Notes: generated from the sequence alone by a model not told the origin. A stretch of 34,568 nucleotides of DNA from Testudinibacter crocodili (GCA_006228005.1 VDHG01000065.1:1-34568); one strand, 5' to 3'. Shown: positions 9,369 to 17,619, counted from the stretch's first letter. Made by a program: numbers and translations.

Positions 9369-10001
9369 ATGAGCGCACAATTTTTCGCAAACGTCACCTT
9401 AGATTCAACAGAGCAACAAGGCAGCTACGGTATCGGTCTGCAAATGGGGCAACAACTGCTGCAAAGTCAGTTGAATATTGATGTGGCTGCGGTGGCAAAA
9501 GGGATTTACGACGCCATTCAACAAAACGCACCAGCGGTTGATCTGCAAGCTGTCAGCCAAGCCTTACAACAAATGCAGCAACAAGCTACTGAATTACAAC
9601 AAGCGCAGTTCAAAGAAGTGGAACAAGCGGGCAAAGACTTCTTAGCTGAAAACAAAAAAGCCGATGGCGTAAAAGAAACCGAGAGCGGTTTGCAATATGA
9701 AGTATTGGTCGCAGGCAATGGCGCGGTGCCAAGCCGCCAAGACCAAGTGCGGGTACATTACACCGGCAGCCTGATCGACGGCACCGTGTTCGACAGCTCC
9801 GTGCAACGTGGTCAACCGGCAGAATTCCCGGTCAACGGCGTGATCAGTGGCTGGATCGAAGCCCTTTCAATGATGCCGGTCGGCTCAAAATGGCGCCTAA
9901 CGATTCCTCACCATCTCGCCTACGGCGAACGCGGCGCTGGCGCTTCCATTCCCCCGTTCAGCACGTTAATTTTTGATGTGGAGTTGTTGGATATTATTTA
10001 A
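9369..10001 (+). CDS. fklB: FKBP-type peptidyl-prolyl cis-trans isomerase, FklB-like
   Basis: This is a proline isomerase of the FkpA/Mip/FklB group. The 210-residue protein has no signal peptide, which argues for the cytoplasmic FklB rather than periplasmic FkpA. Residues 1 to about 95 form the helical dimerisation part ([20 protein letters not shown] followed by glutamine-rich helices). From about residue 100 comes the FKBP domain: [77 protein letters not shown]. The drug-binding aromatic and YG residues are all present. AAGGAT precedes the ATG, and a strong terminator follows the gene. Confidence 0.93.
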   Translation: MSAQFFANVTLDSTEQQGSYGIGLQMGQQLLQSQLNIDVAAVAKGIYDAIQQNAPAVDLQAVSQALQQMQQQATELQQAQFKEVEQAGKDFLAENKKADGVKETESGLQYEVLVAGNGAVPSRQDQVRVHYTGSLIDGTVFDSSVQRGQPAEFPVNGVISGWIEALSMMPVGSKWRLTIPHHLAYGERGAGASIPPFSTLIFDVELLDII

Positions 10002-10028
10002 TTTACTCTTCCCGTAAAATAAAGTAAC

Positions 10029-10062
10029 AAGCGGAAATATATTGATTATTTCCGCTTTTTTA
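10029..10062 (+). terminator. Terminator of fklB
   Basis: Perfect 11-base arms (10029-10039 and 10047-10057, AAGCGGAAATA) enclose a 7-base loop and are followed by a run of T (10056-10061). It lies 28 bases past the fklB stop. Confidence 0.9.
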
Positions 10063-10180
10063 TTAGGGTCTGTTTTCAATATCTTATATATTATATTAAA
10101 AGTGCGGTATTCACCGTTATTCTGTTAAATATTTCATCACAAACGATATTATCGGTAGTATTTTCCAAGCAAAGGTATAT

Positions 10181-10213
10181 TATAATATTTGTTAATATTT
10201 GTTAATATTTGTT
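10181..10213 (+). repeat. TATAAT hexamer followed by three tandem 10-base repeats upstream of the lyase gene
   Basis: AATATTTGTT is repeated three times without change (10184-10193, 10194-10203, 10204-10213). The first copy overlaps a TATAAT hexamer (10181-10186) that could be the -10 element of the lyase promoter. No clear -35 element is visible. The repeat lies 44 bases before the start codon, so a change in copy number would alter the 5' leader or the promoter spacing. Confidence 0.6.
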
Positions 10214-10256
10214 ATATCTATTTTATCGCCTGTTGCATGAAAAAGGAGTACCGAAT

Positions 10257-11666
10257 ATGTTTAATCATGATTCTTTTTATTGGATCAATCAGATTGAAAA
10301 AGCATCAACCTTGATGACCTTCCAAGAAGGTATCGTCAGCCAAGCTGTCGCACAAAAAGTTGCACTGGCACTACAACAACTCGCGGCAGGTTCGAAGCGC
10401 CCACACGATTACTACGAAATACAGCCAATGTTATTGGAACTCACCGGTTCGGAAGGTTCAATGATTCATGTCGGGCGTAGCTGGCAAGATATACAAGCTA
10501 CGCTACACCGCTTATTAGTCCGCGATCGTCTCCTCTACTTATATTATTTATCGCTAGAAACTCGAAAACGCCTTTTAAACATCGCCCATGATAATCTCGA
10601 TAGCATTGTTCCTTCTTATACCTACGGCGTGCAAGCGCAACCGGTCACACTCGGACACTTGCTTTTAGGCTACGAAGCCACCTTAGCACGCACCACCCAA
10701 CGATTCTCAGCTTATTTCGTCCGTTTGAATAAATGTCCGCTTGGCGCAGCAGCACTGGCAACATCCAGCTTCCCGATCAATCGGGCAGCACTCGCCGATT
10801 TTTTAGGATTTGAAGGCTATGTTGAAAATGCGTTTGATGCCGCACAATTATCATTGATTGATGTTGGTGTTGAAGGCGCTTATCTAGCGTCCTTGCTGGC
10901 ATTGTCTATCGGCACTTTAATTCAGGACTTACATATCCAGTTCCACCATACTCGCCCTTGGCTGTTGCTTGAAAAAGAATCGTTAAATAGCCCAAGCACT
11001 TTGATGCCACAAAAACGCAATCCATCATCCTTGGATAAAGCACGTTTACTGGCAAGTCAAGTCACCGGCGACGCCTTCAAAGCCAGTATCTCCGCCCACA
11101 ACGTCAATTCAGGTTTAACCGATTATAAAAATTTAGAGGTTTCAGAAACGTTAGAACGAGCTTGCACCATGCTGAAAAGCGTCAATGCGGTGTTGGAAGG
11201 CTTGAAAATTGACAAAGAAGCGGCACTGGAACAAGTCAATGCCGACTATTCAACCACTACCGAACTGGCAAATGTGCTTCAGCGCCAAGCCGGAATACCG
11301 TTCACTATTGCACATCAATTTGCCTCAAAATTAGCCCAATACGGGCGGCTACATAAATTGCCTCCGGCGCAGCTACCGTTTGATAAAGTAGTAACAATGT
11401 TTGATCAAGTCATCACCGAAACCATGCCAAACAAAATCACTTTCCCTCTGTCGAAAGAGACTTTCTTTAGCCATTTGGAACCAAGTAATATGATTAACAA
11501 TCATCTGGCATTGGGCGGAACTAATCCGGCAGAAGTACAGCGAATTTTAAATAAAGCAACCGAGCAACTAGGCCAGCATGAAACATGGTTGTATCATACT
11601 CAAGAAAAACTGAAAAAAGCCGATGAACGTTTAACTGAAATGTTTAATAATTTGATTAAAACTTAA
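10257..11666 (+). CDS. Argininosuccinate-lyase-like enzyme of the aspartase/fumarase superfamily
   Basis: The 469-residue product belongs to the superfamily that releases fumarate from succinyl compounds. Closest to argininosuccinate lyase are IHVGRSWQDIQATLHRLLVRD (70-90), AQPVTLGHLLLGYEATL (127-143), SSFPINRAALADFLGFEGYVENAFDAAQLS, and the catalytic loop STLMPQKRNP, where Ser247 is in the position of the catalytic serine. Two departures stand out: true enzymes read RSRND where this has RSWQD (74-78), and the usual THLQ is TYGVQ (Tyr123 for His). I therefore do not call it ArgH; the substrate is likely a different N-substituted aspartate or related succinate. AAGGAG supports the ATG at 10257. 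A C4-dicarboxylate transporter gene follows 216 bases later. No uptake signal occurs in this gene or the next. Confidence 0.85.
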   Translation: MFNHDSFYWINQIEKASTLMTFQEGIVSQAVAQKVALALQQLAAGSKRPHDYYEIQPMLLELTGSEGSMIHVGRSWQDIQATLHRLLVRDRLLYLYYLSLETRKRLLNIAHDNLDSIVPSYTYGVQAQPVTLGHLLLGYEATLARTTQRFSAYFVRLNKCPLGAAALATSSFPINRAALADFLGFEGYVENAFDAAQLSLIDVGVEGAYLASLLALSIGTLIQDLHIQFHHTRPWLLLEKESLNSPSTLMPQKRNPSSLDKARLLASQVTGDAFKASISAHNVNSGLTDYKNLEVSETLERACTMLKSVNAVLEGLKIDKEAALEQVNADYSTTTELANVLQRQAGIPFTIAHQFASKLAQYGRLHKLPPAQLPFDKVVTMFDQVITETMPNKITFPLSKETFFSHLEPSNMINNHLALGGTNPAEVQRILNKATEQLGQHETWLYHTQEKLKKADERLTEMFNNLIKT

Positions 11667-11784
11667 ATCAAAAAAATAAAAAGAGTTTACGCTATTTTTA
11701 TCTCCGTAAAATAGTGAAAAGTTACACAGATGTTGCATTACTTAAATATTTCTGCAACAAAAATGTAGCCAATAACTATTATTA

Positions 11785-11798
11785 GTGAGATAAATCAA
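11785..11798 (+). promoter_or_regulatory. Possible FNR box upstream of the Dcu gene
   Basis: GTGAGATAAATCAA matches 8 of the 10 fixed positions of TTGAT-N4-ATCAA. Possible -10 hexamers (TATAAA, 11828-11833) follow at a plausible distance, but the centre-to-start spacing is slightly longer than the classical -41.5. Dcu carriers are anaerobic in related bacteria, which makes FNR control reasonable. Confidence 0.3.
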
Positions 11799-11882
11799 TT
11801 CTTGCATATTTGCTGCTTGTTTACTGATATAAATTTCGTATCATAGCGCCGTTTTATGACTAATTTTATGCAAGGAATTAAT

Positions 11883-13211
11883 ATGCTGTATTTAGAGTTT
11901 TTATTTCTTTTAATCATGCTGTATATCGGCAGCCGTTTTGGCGGGGTTGGTTTAGGGGTAGTTTCCGGAATCGGCTTGCTAATTGAAGTGTTTGTGCTGC
12001 GTATGCCGCCGTCTTCGCCGCCGATTGATGTCATGCTGATTATTATCGCGGTCGTCACCTGTGCTTCGATTCTAGAAGCCGCCGGTGGTTTGAAATATAT
12101 GCTGCAAATCGCTGAACGGATTTTGCGCCGCAACCCGAAAATGGTCACCATTTTAGGCCCTTTAGTCACCTATATTATGACGTTGATGCTGGGTACAGGG
12201 CATGCGGTTTACACCATTATGCCGATTATCGGTGATGTGGCACTGAAAAACGGTATCCGTCCGGAACGCCCGATGGCAGCCGCTTCTGTCTCCTCTCAAT
12301 TGGGGATTACCGGTAGCCCGATTTCTGCCGCCGTAGTTTATTACCTGACCCAAATCGTCGAGTTGCCGGGCTATGAACACGTTACCTTGCTGAGCATTGT
12401 TGCCGTTACCATTCCTGCTACTTTAGCCGGGGTGATTATGATGTCACTGTACAGTTTGCGCCGTGGCAAAGAACTGAAAGACGATCCAGAATATCAACGC
12501 CGTCTACAAGACCCAATCTGGAAAGACCGAATTGCCAATACCACCAGCACCACCCTGAACGAAGCTCTGCCAAGTTCAGCGCGCAATGCGGTACTGCTGT
12601 TTATCTTAGCGTTGGTGATTATTGTGATTGTCGCGATTTTCCCAGAAGTCAGAACCATCGGCGAAAACAAAGCGATTTCCATGGGCATTATTATCCAGAT
12701 GATGATGCTTGCCTTTGGAGGGATTATTTTGGTCGCCACCAAAACCAATCCGCAAACCGTGCCGAACGGTGTGGTATTTAAATCCGGTATGGTGGCAATG
12801 ATTGCGATTTTTGGTATTGCTTGGATGAGCGACACCTATTTCCAATATGCGATGCCGTCGTTTAAAGCCGGTGTCACTGAAATGGTGCAATCCTACCCAT
12901 GGAGCTTTGCATTTGCACTGTTTGCAGTTTCTGTGGTGATCAACAGCCAAGCGGCAACCGGACGCATGATGTTGCCGGTCGGTTTAGCAATCGGTTTACC
13001 TGCACCACTGTTAATTGGTTTACTGCCGGCAACCTACGGTTACTTCTTTATCCCGAACTACCCGTCAGACATCGCCACCGTCAACTTCGACGTCACCGGC
13101 ACCACCAAAATCGGCAAATACTACTTCAACCACAGTTTCATGGTACCGGGTTTAATTGGTGTCGTCACTGCCTGTTTTGTCGGTTATACCCTGGCTTATG
13201 CGATTATTTAA
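11883..13211 (+). CDS. dcuB: Anaerobic C4-dicarboxylate transporter, DcuA/DcuB family
   Basis: Dcu carriers exchange fumarate, malate or aspartate for succinate across the inner membrane during anaerobic growth. The product is 442 residues from the ATG at 11883, which has AAGGA at good distance; the frame is open nine codons further upstream. It is hydrophobic throughout with about a dozen membrane segments. Family stretches include PPIDVMLIIIAVVTCASILEAAGGL, LQIAERILRRNPK, GTGHAVYTIMPIIGDVALKNGIRPERPMAA, SQLGITGSPISAAVV and, near the end, the PNYPSDIATVNFD and GTTKIGKYYFNHSFMVPGLI blocks. I can separate DcuA and DcuB only weakly by eye. It probably supplies or removes the C4 acid for the upstream lyase. 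Confidence 0.88.
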   Translation: MLYLEFLFLLIMLYIGSRFGGVGLGVVSGIGLLIEVFVLRMPPSSPPIDVMLIIIAVVTCASILEAAGGLKYMLQIAERILRRNPKMVTILGPLVTYIMTLMLGTGHAVYTIMPIIGDVALKNGIRPERPMAAASVSSQLGITGSPISAAVVYYLTQIVELPGYEHVTLLSIVAVTIPATLAGVIMMSLYSLRRGKELKDDPEYQRRLQDPIWKDRIANTTSTTLNEALPSSARNAVLLFILALVIIVIVAIFPEVRTIGENKAISMGIIIQMMMLAFGGIILVATKTNPQTVPNGVVFKSGMVAMIAIFGIAWMSDTYFQYAMPSFKAGVTEMVQSYPWSFAFALFAVSVVINSQAATGRMMLPVGLAIGLPAPLLIGLLPATYGYFFIPNYPSDIATVNFDVTGTTKIGKYYFNHSFMVPGLIGVVTACFVGYTLAYAII

Positions 13212-13228
13212 TCTTTGATTAAATTTGT

Positions 13229-13265
13229 AAAAGAGCGGTTTTCTGTAGAGGAAAACCGCTCTTTT
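13229..13265. terminator. Bidirectional terminator between dcuB and the DUF2442 gene
   Basis: Perfect 15-base arms (13229-13243 and 13251-13265) around a 7-base loop carry AAAA on one side and TTTT on the other, so the hairpin can end transcripts from both sides. The core AAGAGCGGT is the uptake signal with one change, made symmetrically on both arms, so pairing is kept. Confidence 0.85.
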
Positions 13266-13291
13266 GTTATGTAAGAAATAAGATTAATTCG

Positions 13292-13540
13292 CTAGGCGAT
13301 ATGGTTATATTTGTAAGTGAGGTCCCCGCGTCCAGCAAGCAATCCCTCAACCGAAATATCTTCGTTAAGCTGCTCCCAGTGAATACCCCTACGACTAAGT
13401 TCATAGCAACTTAATTCTTCTTGACTGGCTTGTAAAAGTTTTGGAAACCATGCTAACGGCACACCTATAGTGCGAGCATCATTCAACTCAACCCACATGG
13501 TATGCTCATCAAATCTCACATTCTTAGCTGAAATAGTCAT
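13292..13540 (-). CDS. DUF2442 domain protein
   Basis: This 82-residue protein is recognised as a DUF2442 member by the DEHTMWVELNDARTIGVPLAWFPKLLQAS core and the GIHWEQLNEDISVEGLLAGRGD block, which cover nearly the whole protein. The molecular function of the family is unknown. It overlaps the upstream DUF4160 gene by 17 bases on the minus strand, so the two are almost certainly translated together. Such two-gene arrangements are widespread and have been suspected to be toxin-antitoxin-like. Neither protein shows a recognisable nuclease motif, and that idea is inference here. Confidence 0.82.
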   Translation of the reverse strand: MTISAKNVRFDEHTMWVELNDARTIGVPLAWFPKLLQASQEELSCYELSRRGIHWEQLNEDISVEGLLAGRGDLTYKYNHIA

Positions 13541-13766
13541 TCCAAGCCTCCAGTAATATTCTTGAATGTTGGTGGATAAAATCTAATAATTCTCTTAATT
13601 CTTTTGCGTTAAATCCATCATTTTGCGCCAAAGATATTTGTGGTGCCAACCAAAATTTAGCTTCGGCTTCTGCATTTCTAACATGAATATGTGCAGGCTC
13701 TCTAGGATTGCCTTCATTAGAGTAAAAGAAAAATTTGTATCCTTTAAAGCGTAGTATTACAGGCAT
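13524..13766 (-). CDS. DUF4160 domain protein
   Basis: The 80-residue product begins MPVILRFKGYKFFFYSNEGNPREPAHIHVRNAEAEAKFWL, the standard DUF4160 pattern with the conserved EPxHIHV motif, followed by a helical half (NAKELRELLDFIHQHSRILLEAWNDYF). Function unknown. The frame runs upstream to a TTG at 13781, but GGAG stands five bases before the ATG at 13766, which fixes the start. It begins 12 bases after the ubiI stop codon and overlaps the DUF2442 gene by 17 bases. Its place behind ubiI suggests an insertion of the pair at the end of a conserved operon. Confidence 0.82.
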   Translation of the reverse strand: MPVILRFKGYKFFFYSNEGNPREPAHIHVRNAEAEAKFWLAPQISLAQNDGFNAKELRELLDFIHQHSRILLEAWNDYFS

Positions 13767-13777
13767 TATATCTCCAT

Positions 13778-15007
13778 TCAAGAGAAGATTAATTCATCAT
13801 TCGGCATCTGTTTGATTTTTTGTGGCAGATCGCCATTGAGTCCCAGCGCTTGTGCCATCAATTGATCTTTGACTATCGGCAGTTTGTCGGTCAATGTCAT
13901 GCCAACCCCGCGTAGCAGTTTTTTCAGCGGATTTGAGTCATTAAACAACGATTTAAAGCCCTGCATTGCAACGAGCATTTTTACCGCTTCGCTTTTGCGC
14001 CAGCGTTCGTAGTGGCGCAAATAACGCAGCTCGCCAATATCAACATGTTGCTGTAGATTTTTCTCAATCTCTTGTGCCAACGCCATCGCATCCATAAAAC
14101 CAAGATTCACCCCCAATCCTGCCAGCGGATGAATAGTGTGTGCCGCATCGCCGATCAGCGCAATTCGGGGTTTCACAAAATCTCTGGCATAGCGAGCGGT
14201 GAGCGGAATCGTTTGGCGTTTACCGACCACGTTGCACAAGCCCAAACGGTTGTCAAAAGCGATATTCAGCGCTTTATTAAACGCCTGATCGTCCATATTC
14301 AAATGCTGTTCTGCCGCTTCAGGCGGTTGTGACCAGACAATCGAACACAAGTGCGGTTGCTGCAACGGCAAAAATGCCAAGATTGAATCGTGACTGAAAA
14401 TTTGTCGTGCGCTGTGCAAGTGCGGTTCGACGGTTTCGACATTGCAAACTAATGCACGGTGTCCGTAATCACGAAAATTCAATGGAATATCCGTTTGTTG
14501 CCGCAGCCACGAATTGGCGCCGTCGGCGCCTACCACCAGTTTTCCGGTCAACATTGTGCCATCTTCCAGCGTAAGCAAAGCACATTGTTGATTGATATTC
14601 AAACTTTTCGGCTTACCGTGCAGAATTTCAACATTCGTTTGGCGCGTAATTTTTTGCCATAAGTGGTGGCGAATCAGTTGGTTTTCGATTATATAACCCA
14701 GTTGATCCAAACCCAGTGAAGCCGCATCAAAATCAATTTTGGCAAAACTGTCTTTTTCCCACACCTCCATTTGCGAATAATCACAACAACGTCCCTGTTT
14801 CAATGACCGCCACACGCCAAACTGATGCAACATTTTTTGGCTGGCAAGATTCAGCGCACTGACTCGGTTGCTGAGGTTCGGCAAGCTGTTTGGATCCGGC
14901 GCAAACGCCTCGACAATCACAATTTGGCAAGCGCTGTTTTCCAGTGCAGCCGCAAGCGCCAAACCAACCATACCACCGCCAATAATCACTACATCTGCAT
15001 TTTTCAT
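13778..15007 (-). CDS. ubiI: 2-octaprenylphenol hydroxylase UbiI (VisC)
   Basis: UbiI is the FAD monooxygenase that adds the C5 hydroxyl in aerobic ubiquinone synthesis. The 409-residue protein follows E. coli UbiI closely. It has the FAD-binding VVIIGGGMVGLALAAAL (6-22), RVSALNLASQKMLHQFGVW, MEVWEKDSFAKIDFD, VVGADGANSWLRQQ, and the second FAD motif RIALIGDAAHTIHPLAGLGVNLGFMDA. A Leu replaces the commoner Gln of the HPLAGQGVN consensus. The gene lies 16 bases after ubiH in the ygfB-pepP-ubiH-ubiI order known from E. coli. Two uptake signals (14349, 14418) are inside it. Confidence 0.93.
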   Translation of the reverse strand: MKNADVVIIGGGMVGLALAAALENSACQIVIVEAFAPDPNSLPNLSNRVSALNLASQKMLHQFGVWRSLKQGRCCDYSQMEVWEKDSFAKIDFDAASLGLDQLGYIIENQLIRHHLWQKITRQTNVEILHGKPKSLNINQQCALLTLEDGTMLTGKLVVGADGANSWLRQQTDIPLNFRDYGHRALVCNVETVEPHLHSARQIFSHDSILAFLPLQQPHLCSIVWSQPPEAAEQHLNMDDQAFNKALNIAFDNRLGLCNVVGKRQTIPLTARYARDFVKPRIALIGDAAHTIHPLAGLGVNLGFMDAMALAQEIEKNLQQHVDIGELRYLRHYERWRKSEAVKMLVAMQGFKSLFNDSNPLKKLLRGVGMTLTDKLPIVKDQLMAQALGLNGDLPQKIKQMPNDELIFS

Positions 15008-15023
15008 GTTGATATTCCGTCTG

Positions 15024-16229
15024 TTATACCCAGCCTAATGTCGGTTTGATAAACTGTTGCTGCAACGGTGCAAAGGCGGACAGTGCCAACAAACCGGCGT
15101 TGCGTGCAATTTGCAACGGCAGCAAATCGTTGGCGAAAGTGTTGACCAAACTGTCGGTCAGGTTGATCATCCGTGTCTGATCCGCTTGCCGCTGCTGTTG
15201 ATAGCGCTGCAACACCGCACTTGAGCCCAAATCTTGCCGCTGTTGCACCGCTTGCACCAAGATCGCCGCCAGACAAGTGACATCACGCAGCCCTAAATTG
15301 AAGCCTTGTCCGGCAATCGGGTGTAGCGTTTGTGCCGCATTGCCGACTAAAGCCAAGCGGTGATGAATTTGACGATCAGCTTTTTGCAATTTCAGTGGAT
15401 ACGCACTCCGTTTACCGATCTGCTCAAATTTGCCAAGCCGCCAGCCGAATTGCTGTTGCAGTTGTGCTAAAAAGTCGGTGTAATCTAACGCCAGCAGCGC
15501 TTCAGGGTTGCGTACACACCACACCAACGATAACCAATCTTGCTGTAAAGGCAACAGCGCCAACGGTCCCTGTGCGGTAAAGCGTTCAAAAGCCCGCCCA
15601 TCGTGCGCCACCGCAGTTTTAACATTGGCGATCACCGCACTTTGTTGATAGTCGTTCAAGGTTTGATAATGGATGCCGCATTGCTGTGCTATCGTGGAAT
15701 GGTTGCCATCAGCACAGACCAAAAGTGCGGTCTGCAACTGGGATTGATCGCTTAATTGCAGGTGAACAGCATCCGCACTGCGCTGCAACTCGGTAATCGT
15801 CACCGGGGATAGATAATCAACATTCGGGGAGTGATCAATCGCCTCCAGCAAGATTTTGCCCATCGCCGCCAACTCGACCACCGCCCCCAAGCGGCTCAAC
15901 TGTAAAGCTTGCGACGACAGTTCAACAATGCCTGAATGCCCACGATCACTCACATGAATCTGAGTGATTGCCTCCGCCAACGGTGCGATTTTCTGCCATA
16001 AACTTTGCTTGGCATTAAACGCTATCTGCTGCAATTTTTGGCAAGAGCCCTGCGACAACGCAATACTGCGTGCATCAAAACCGCATTTTTGCCGTGGCTG
16101 TGGTTTTGTTTTAGCATTTTTCTCAAGGACGGCAATGCGTAAATCCGGCAGGTGCTGTGCTAGCGCCAACGCCAGACAACAGCCACTCATGGCGCCGCCG
16201 ACAATCACCAGATCATAGGATTTTTCCAT
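15024..16229 (-). CDS. ubiH: 2-octaprenyl-6-methoxyphenol hydroxylase UbiH
   Basis: UbiH carries out the C1 hydroxylation in ubiquinone synthesis. The 401-residue FAD protein shows DLVIVGGAMSGCCLALALAQ (6-25), GFDARSIALSQGSCQKL, ITQIHVSDRGHSGIVEL, VCADGNHSTIAQQC, and the UbiH-type GNAAQTLHPIAGQGFNLGLRDV, where GNAAQ instead of GDAAH distinguishes it from UbiI. The gene is rich in CAG/CAA glutamine codons. It starts 28 bases after pepP and ends 16 bases before ubiI, all on the minus strand. Three uptake signals (15214, 15634, 15723) lie inside. Confidence 0.94.
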   Translation of the reverse strand: MEKSYDLVIVGGAMSGCCLALALAQHLPDLRIAVLEKNAKTKPQPRQKCGFDARSIALSQGSCQKLQQIAFNAKQSLWQKIAPLAEAITQIHVSDRGHSGIVELSSQALQLSRLGAVVELAAMGKILLEAIDHSPNVDYLSPVTITELQRSADAVHLQLSDQSQLQTALLVCADGNHSTIAQQCGIHYQTLNDYQQSAVIANVKTAVAHDGRAFERFTAQGPLALLPLQQDWLSLVWCVRNPEALLALDYTDFLAQLQQQFGWRLGKFEQIGKRSAYPLKLQKADRQIHHRLALVGNAAQTLHPIAGQGFNLGLRDVTCLAAILVQAVQQRQDLGSSAVLQRYQQQRQADQTRMINLTDSLVNTFANDLLPLQIARNAGLLALSAFAPLQQQFIKPTLGWV

Positions 16230-16257
16230 TGCCGTTATCCTCGCTGTTTTTTCTGTA

Positions 16258-17586
16258 TTATTTTTGCTGCATCAGGATTTCGATTTCATCAATCTCTTTC
16301 GGCACCGCCGCCGTCAGCACTTTATTACCGTATTCAGTAATCAGGATATTATCCTCAATTCGCACGCCGATGCCTTGATATTGCTCAGGAATATTGCTGT
16401 TTTTGCTTAAATACAGTCCCGGCTCGACTGTCAGCACCATGCCGACCTCCAAAGTGCGGTCACGATTTTCGCCATAATGCCCGACATCATGCACATCCAA
16501 ACCGAGCCAATGCCCCAAGCCGTGCATGTAAAACGGTAAATAGGCTTTGTCGGCAATCAGCTGCTCGACTTCACCGTGCAAAATCCCCAATTCAACCAAA
16601 CCGGCCACTTTGATTTTCAGCACTTCTTGATTGACTTGATAAATGCTCGCCCCCGGCACCAACAGCTCAAGCGCACGTTTTTCCGCTTTCAGCACCAGTT
16701 CATACGCCGCTCTTTGCGCTGGGCTGAACTGCCCATTGACCGGAAAAGTGCGGGTGATGTCGCCGGCATACATCGCAAATTCGCAACCGGCATCAATCAG
16801 CACCAAATCGCCGTCTTGCAATAATTGATCATTTTCGGTGTAATGTAAAATACAGGCATTTTCACCCCCGGCGACAATGCTGTTATAAGACGCAAACCGT
16901 GCGCCATGGCGGTTGAATTCGTGCAAAATTTCGCTTTCTATCTCATATTCATAACGGTTCGGGCGGGTTTGTCGCATCGCTCGTAAATGCGCCAGTGCAG
17001 AGATTTGTCCTGCCTGCTGCAACAATGCCACCTCGTGCTGCGATTTAAACAAGCGCATTTCATCTAATAATGGTCGCCAGTCGATCCGCTGTGTCGGCGC
17101 GCTGAAACCTTGCCGTTGGTGCTGGCGCGCATAATGCAGGCTATCGCTGACAATTTTGTCGCCCCACGCTTGCTGATCTTCTGCTTGATAAAGTGCGGTG
17201 ATGTCATTGAGTAATTTAGGCAATTCCAGATTGATGTCTTCGATCGAATAAGCCGCATCCAATTTTAAACTGTCCGGCGCTTTTTCGACGCCCAAACGAC
17301 GTCCGTTCCACGTTTCTAGCAATGGATCAGATGGTCTCAGGAAAACCGCACTTTGATATGTAGCGCCACGTTTTAACAGCAACAATGCCGAATTCGGCTC
17401 GTTAAAGCCGGTTAAATACCAAAAATAGCTGTCTTGCCGAAACGGATAGGTGCTGTCGGCATTGCGAGTTTGCTCTTGTGCAGAGAAAATCAGCACGGCA
17501 CTGCTGTCGGGCAGTTGGTCGCATAAACGTTGGCGCCGCTGTTCAAATTCCGTGGTTGGCAGAGCTGCCAGATAAGTTAAATCCAT
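16258..17586 (-). CDS. pepP: Xaa-Pro aminopeptidase P
   Basis: PepP removes an N-terminal residue that is followed by proline and needs two manganese ions. The 442-residue protein has the N-terminal creatinase-like domain (about 1-170: FEQRRQRLCDQLPDSSAVLIFSA, YLTGFNEPNSALLLL) and the pita-bread catalytic domain. The metal ligands are visible: Asp in VLIDAGCEF, Asp in AGDITRTFP, His in MHGLGHWLGLDVHD, Glu in LTVEPGLY and Glu in VRIEDNILI. It lies between ygfB and ubiH on the minus strand, the same order as in E. coli, and probably shares a transcript with them. Confidence 0.95.
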   Translation of the reverse strand: MDLTYLAALPTTEFEQRRQRLCDQLPDSSAVLIFSAQEQTRNADSTYPFRQDSYFWYLTGFNEPNSALLLLKRGATYQSAVFLRPSDPLLETWNGRRLGVEKAPDSLKLDAAYSIEDINLELPKLLNDITALYQAEDQQAWGDKIVSDSLHYARQHQRQGFSAPTQRIDWRPLLDEMRLFKSQHEVALLQQAGQISALAHLRAMRQTRPNRYEYEIESEILHEFNRHGARFASYNSIVAGGENACILHYTENDQLLQDGDLVLIDAGCEFAMYAGDITRTFPVNGQFSPAQRAAYELVLKAEKRALELLVPGASIYQVNQEVLKIKVAGLVELGILHGEVEQLIADKAYLPFYMHGLGHWLGLDVHDVGHYGENRDRTLEVGMVLTVEPGLYLSKNSNIPEQYQGIGVRIEDNILITEYGNKVLTAAVPKEIDEIEILMQQK

Positions 17587-17619
17587 AATGGTTACCGCAC
17601 TTTTAATAAATAATATAGT

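Noticed and set aside
10209-10256. Upstream TTG extension of the lyase gene
   Set aside because: The extra 16 residues are encoded by the tandem-repeat leader, and AAGGAG is placed for the ATG at 10257.
10257-11666. Calling the lyase ArgH or PurB
   Set aside because: The substrate-binding RSRND and THLQ motifs of ArgH are altered, and the PurB pattern is not matched; no arginine or purine genes are near.
12494-12950. Two long minus-strand frames opposite dcuB
   Set aside because: They mirror membrane codons of the transporter, giving His/Asn-rich products without plausible starts.
12899-13222. Plus-strand frame of 107 codons inside the end of dcuB
   Set aside because: It is an out-of-frame reading of the conserved Dcu C-terminus, rich in Arg, His and Cys, and not protein-like.
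13292-13766. Assigning the DUF4160/DUF2442 pair as a proven toxin-antitoxin system
   Set aside because: No toxin fold or DNA-binding motif is visible; only the gene arrangement suggests it.
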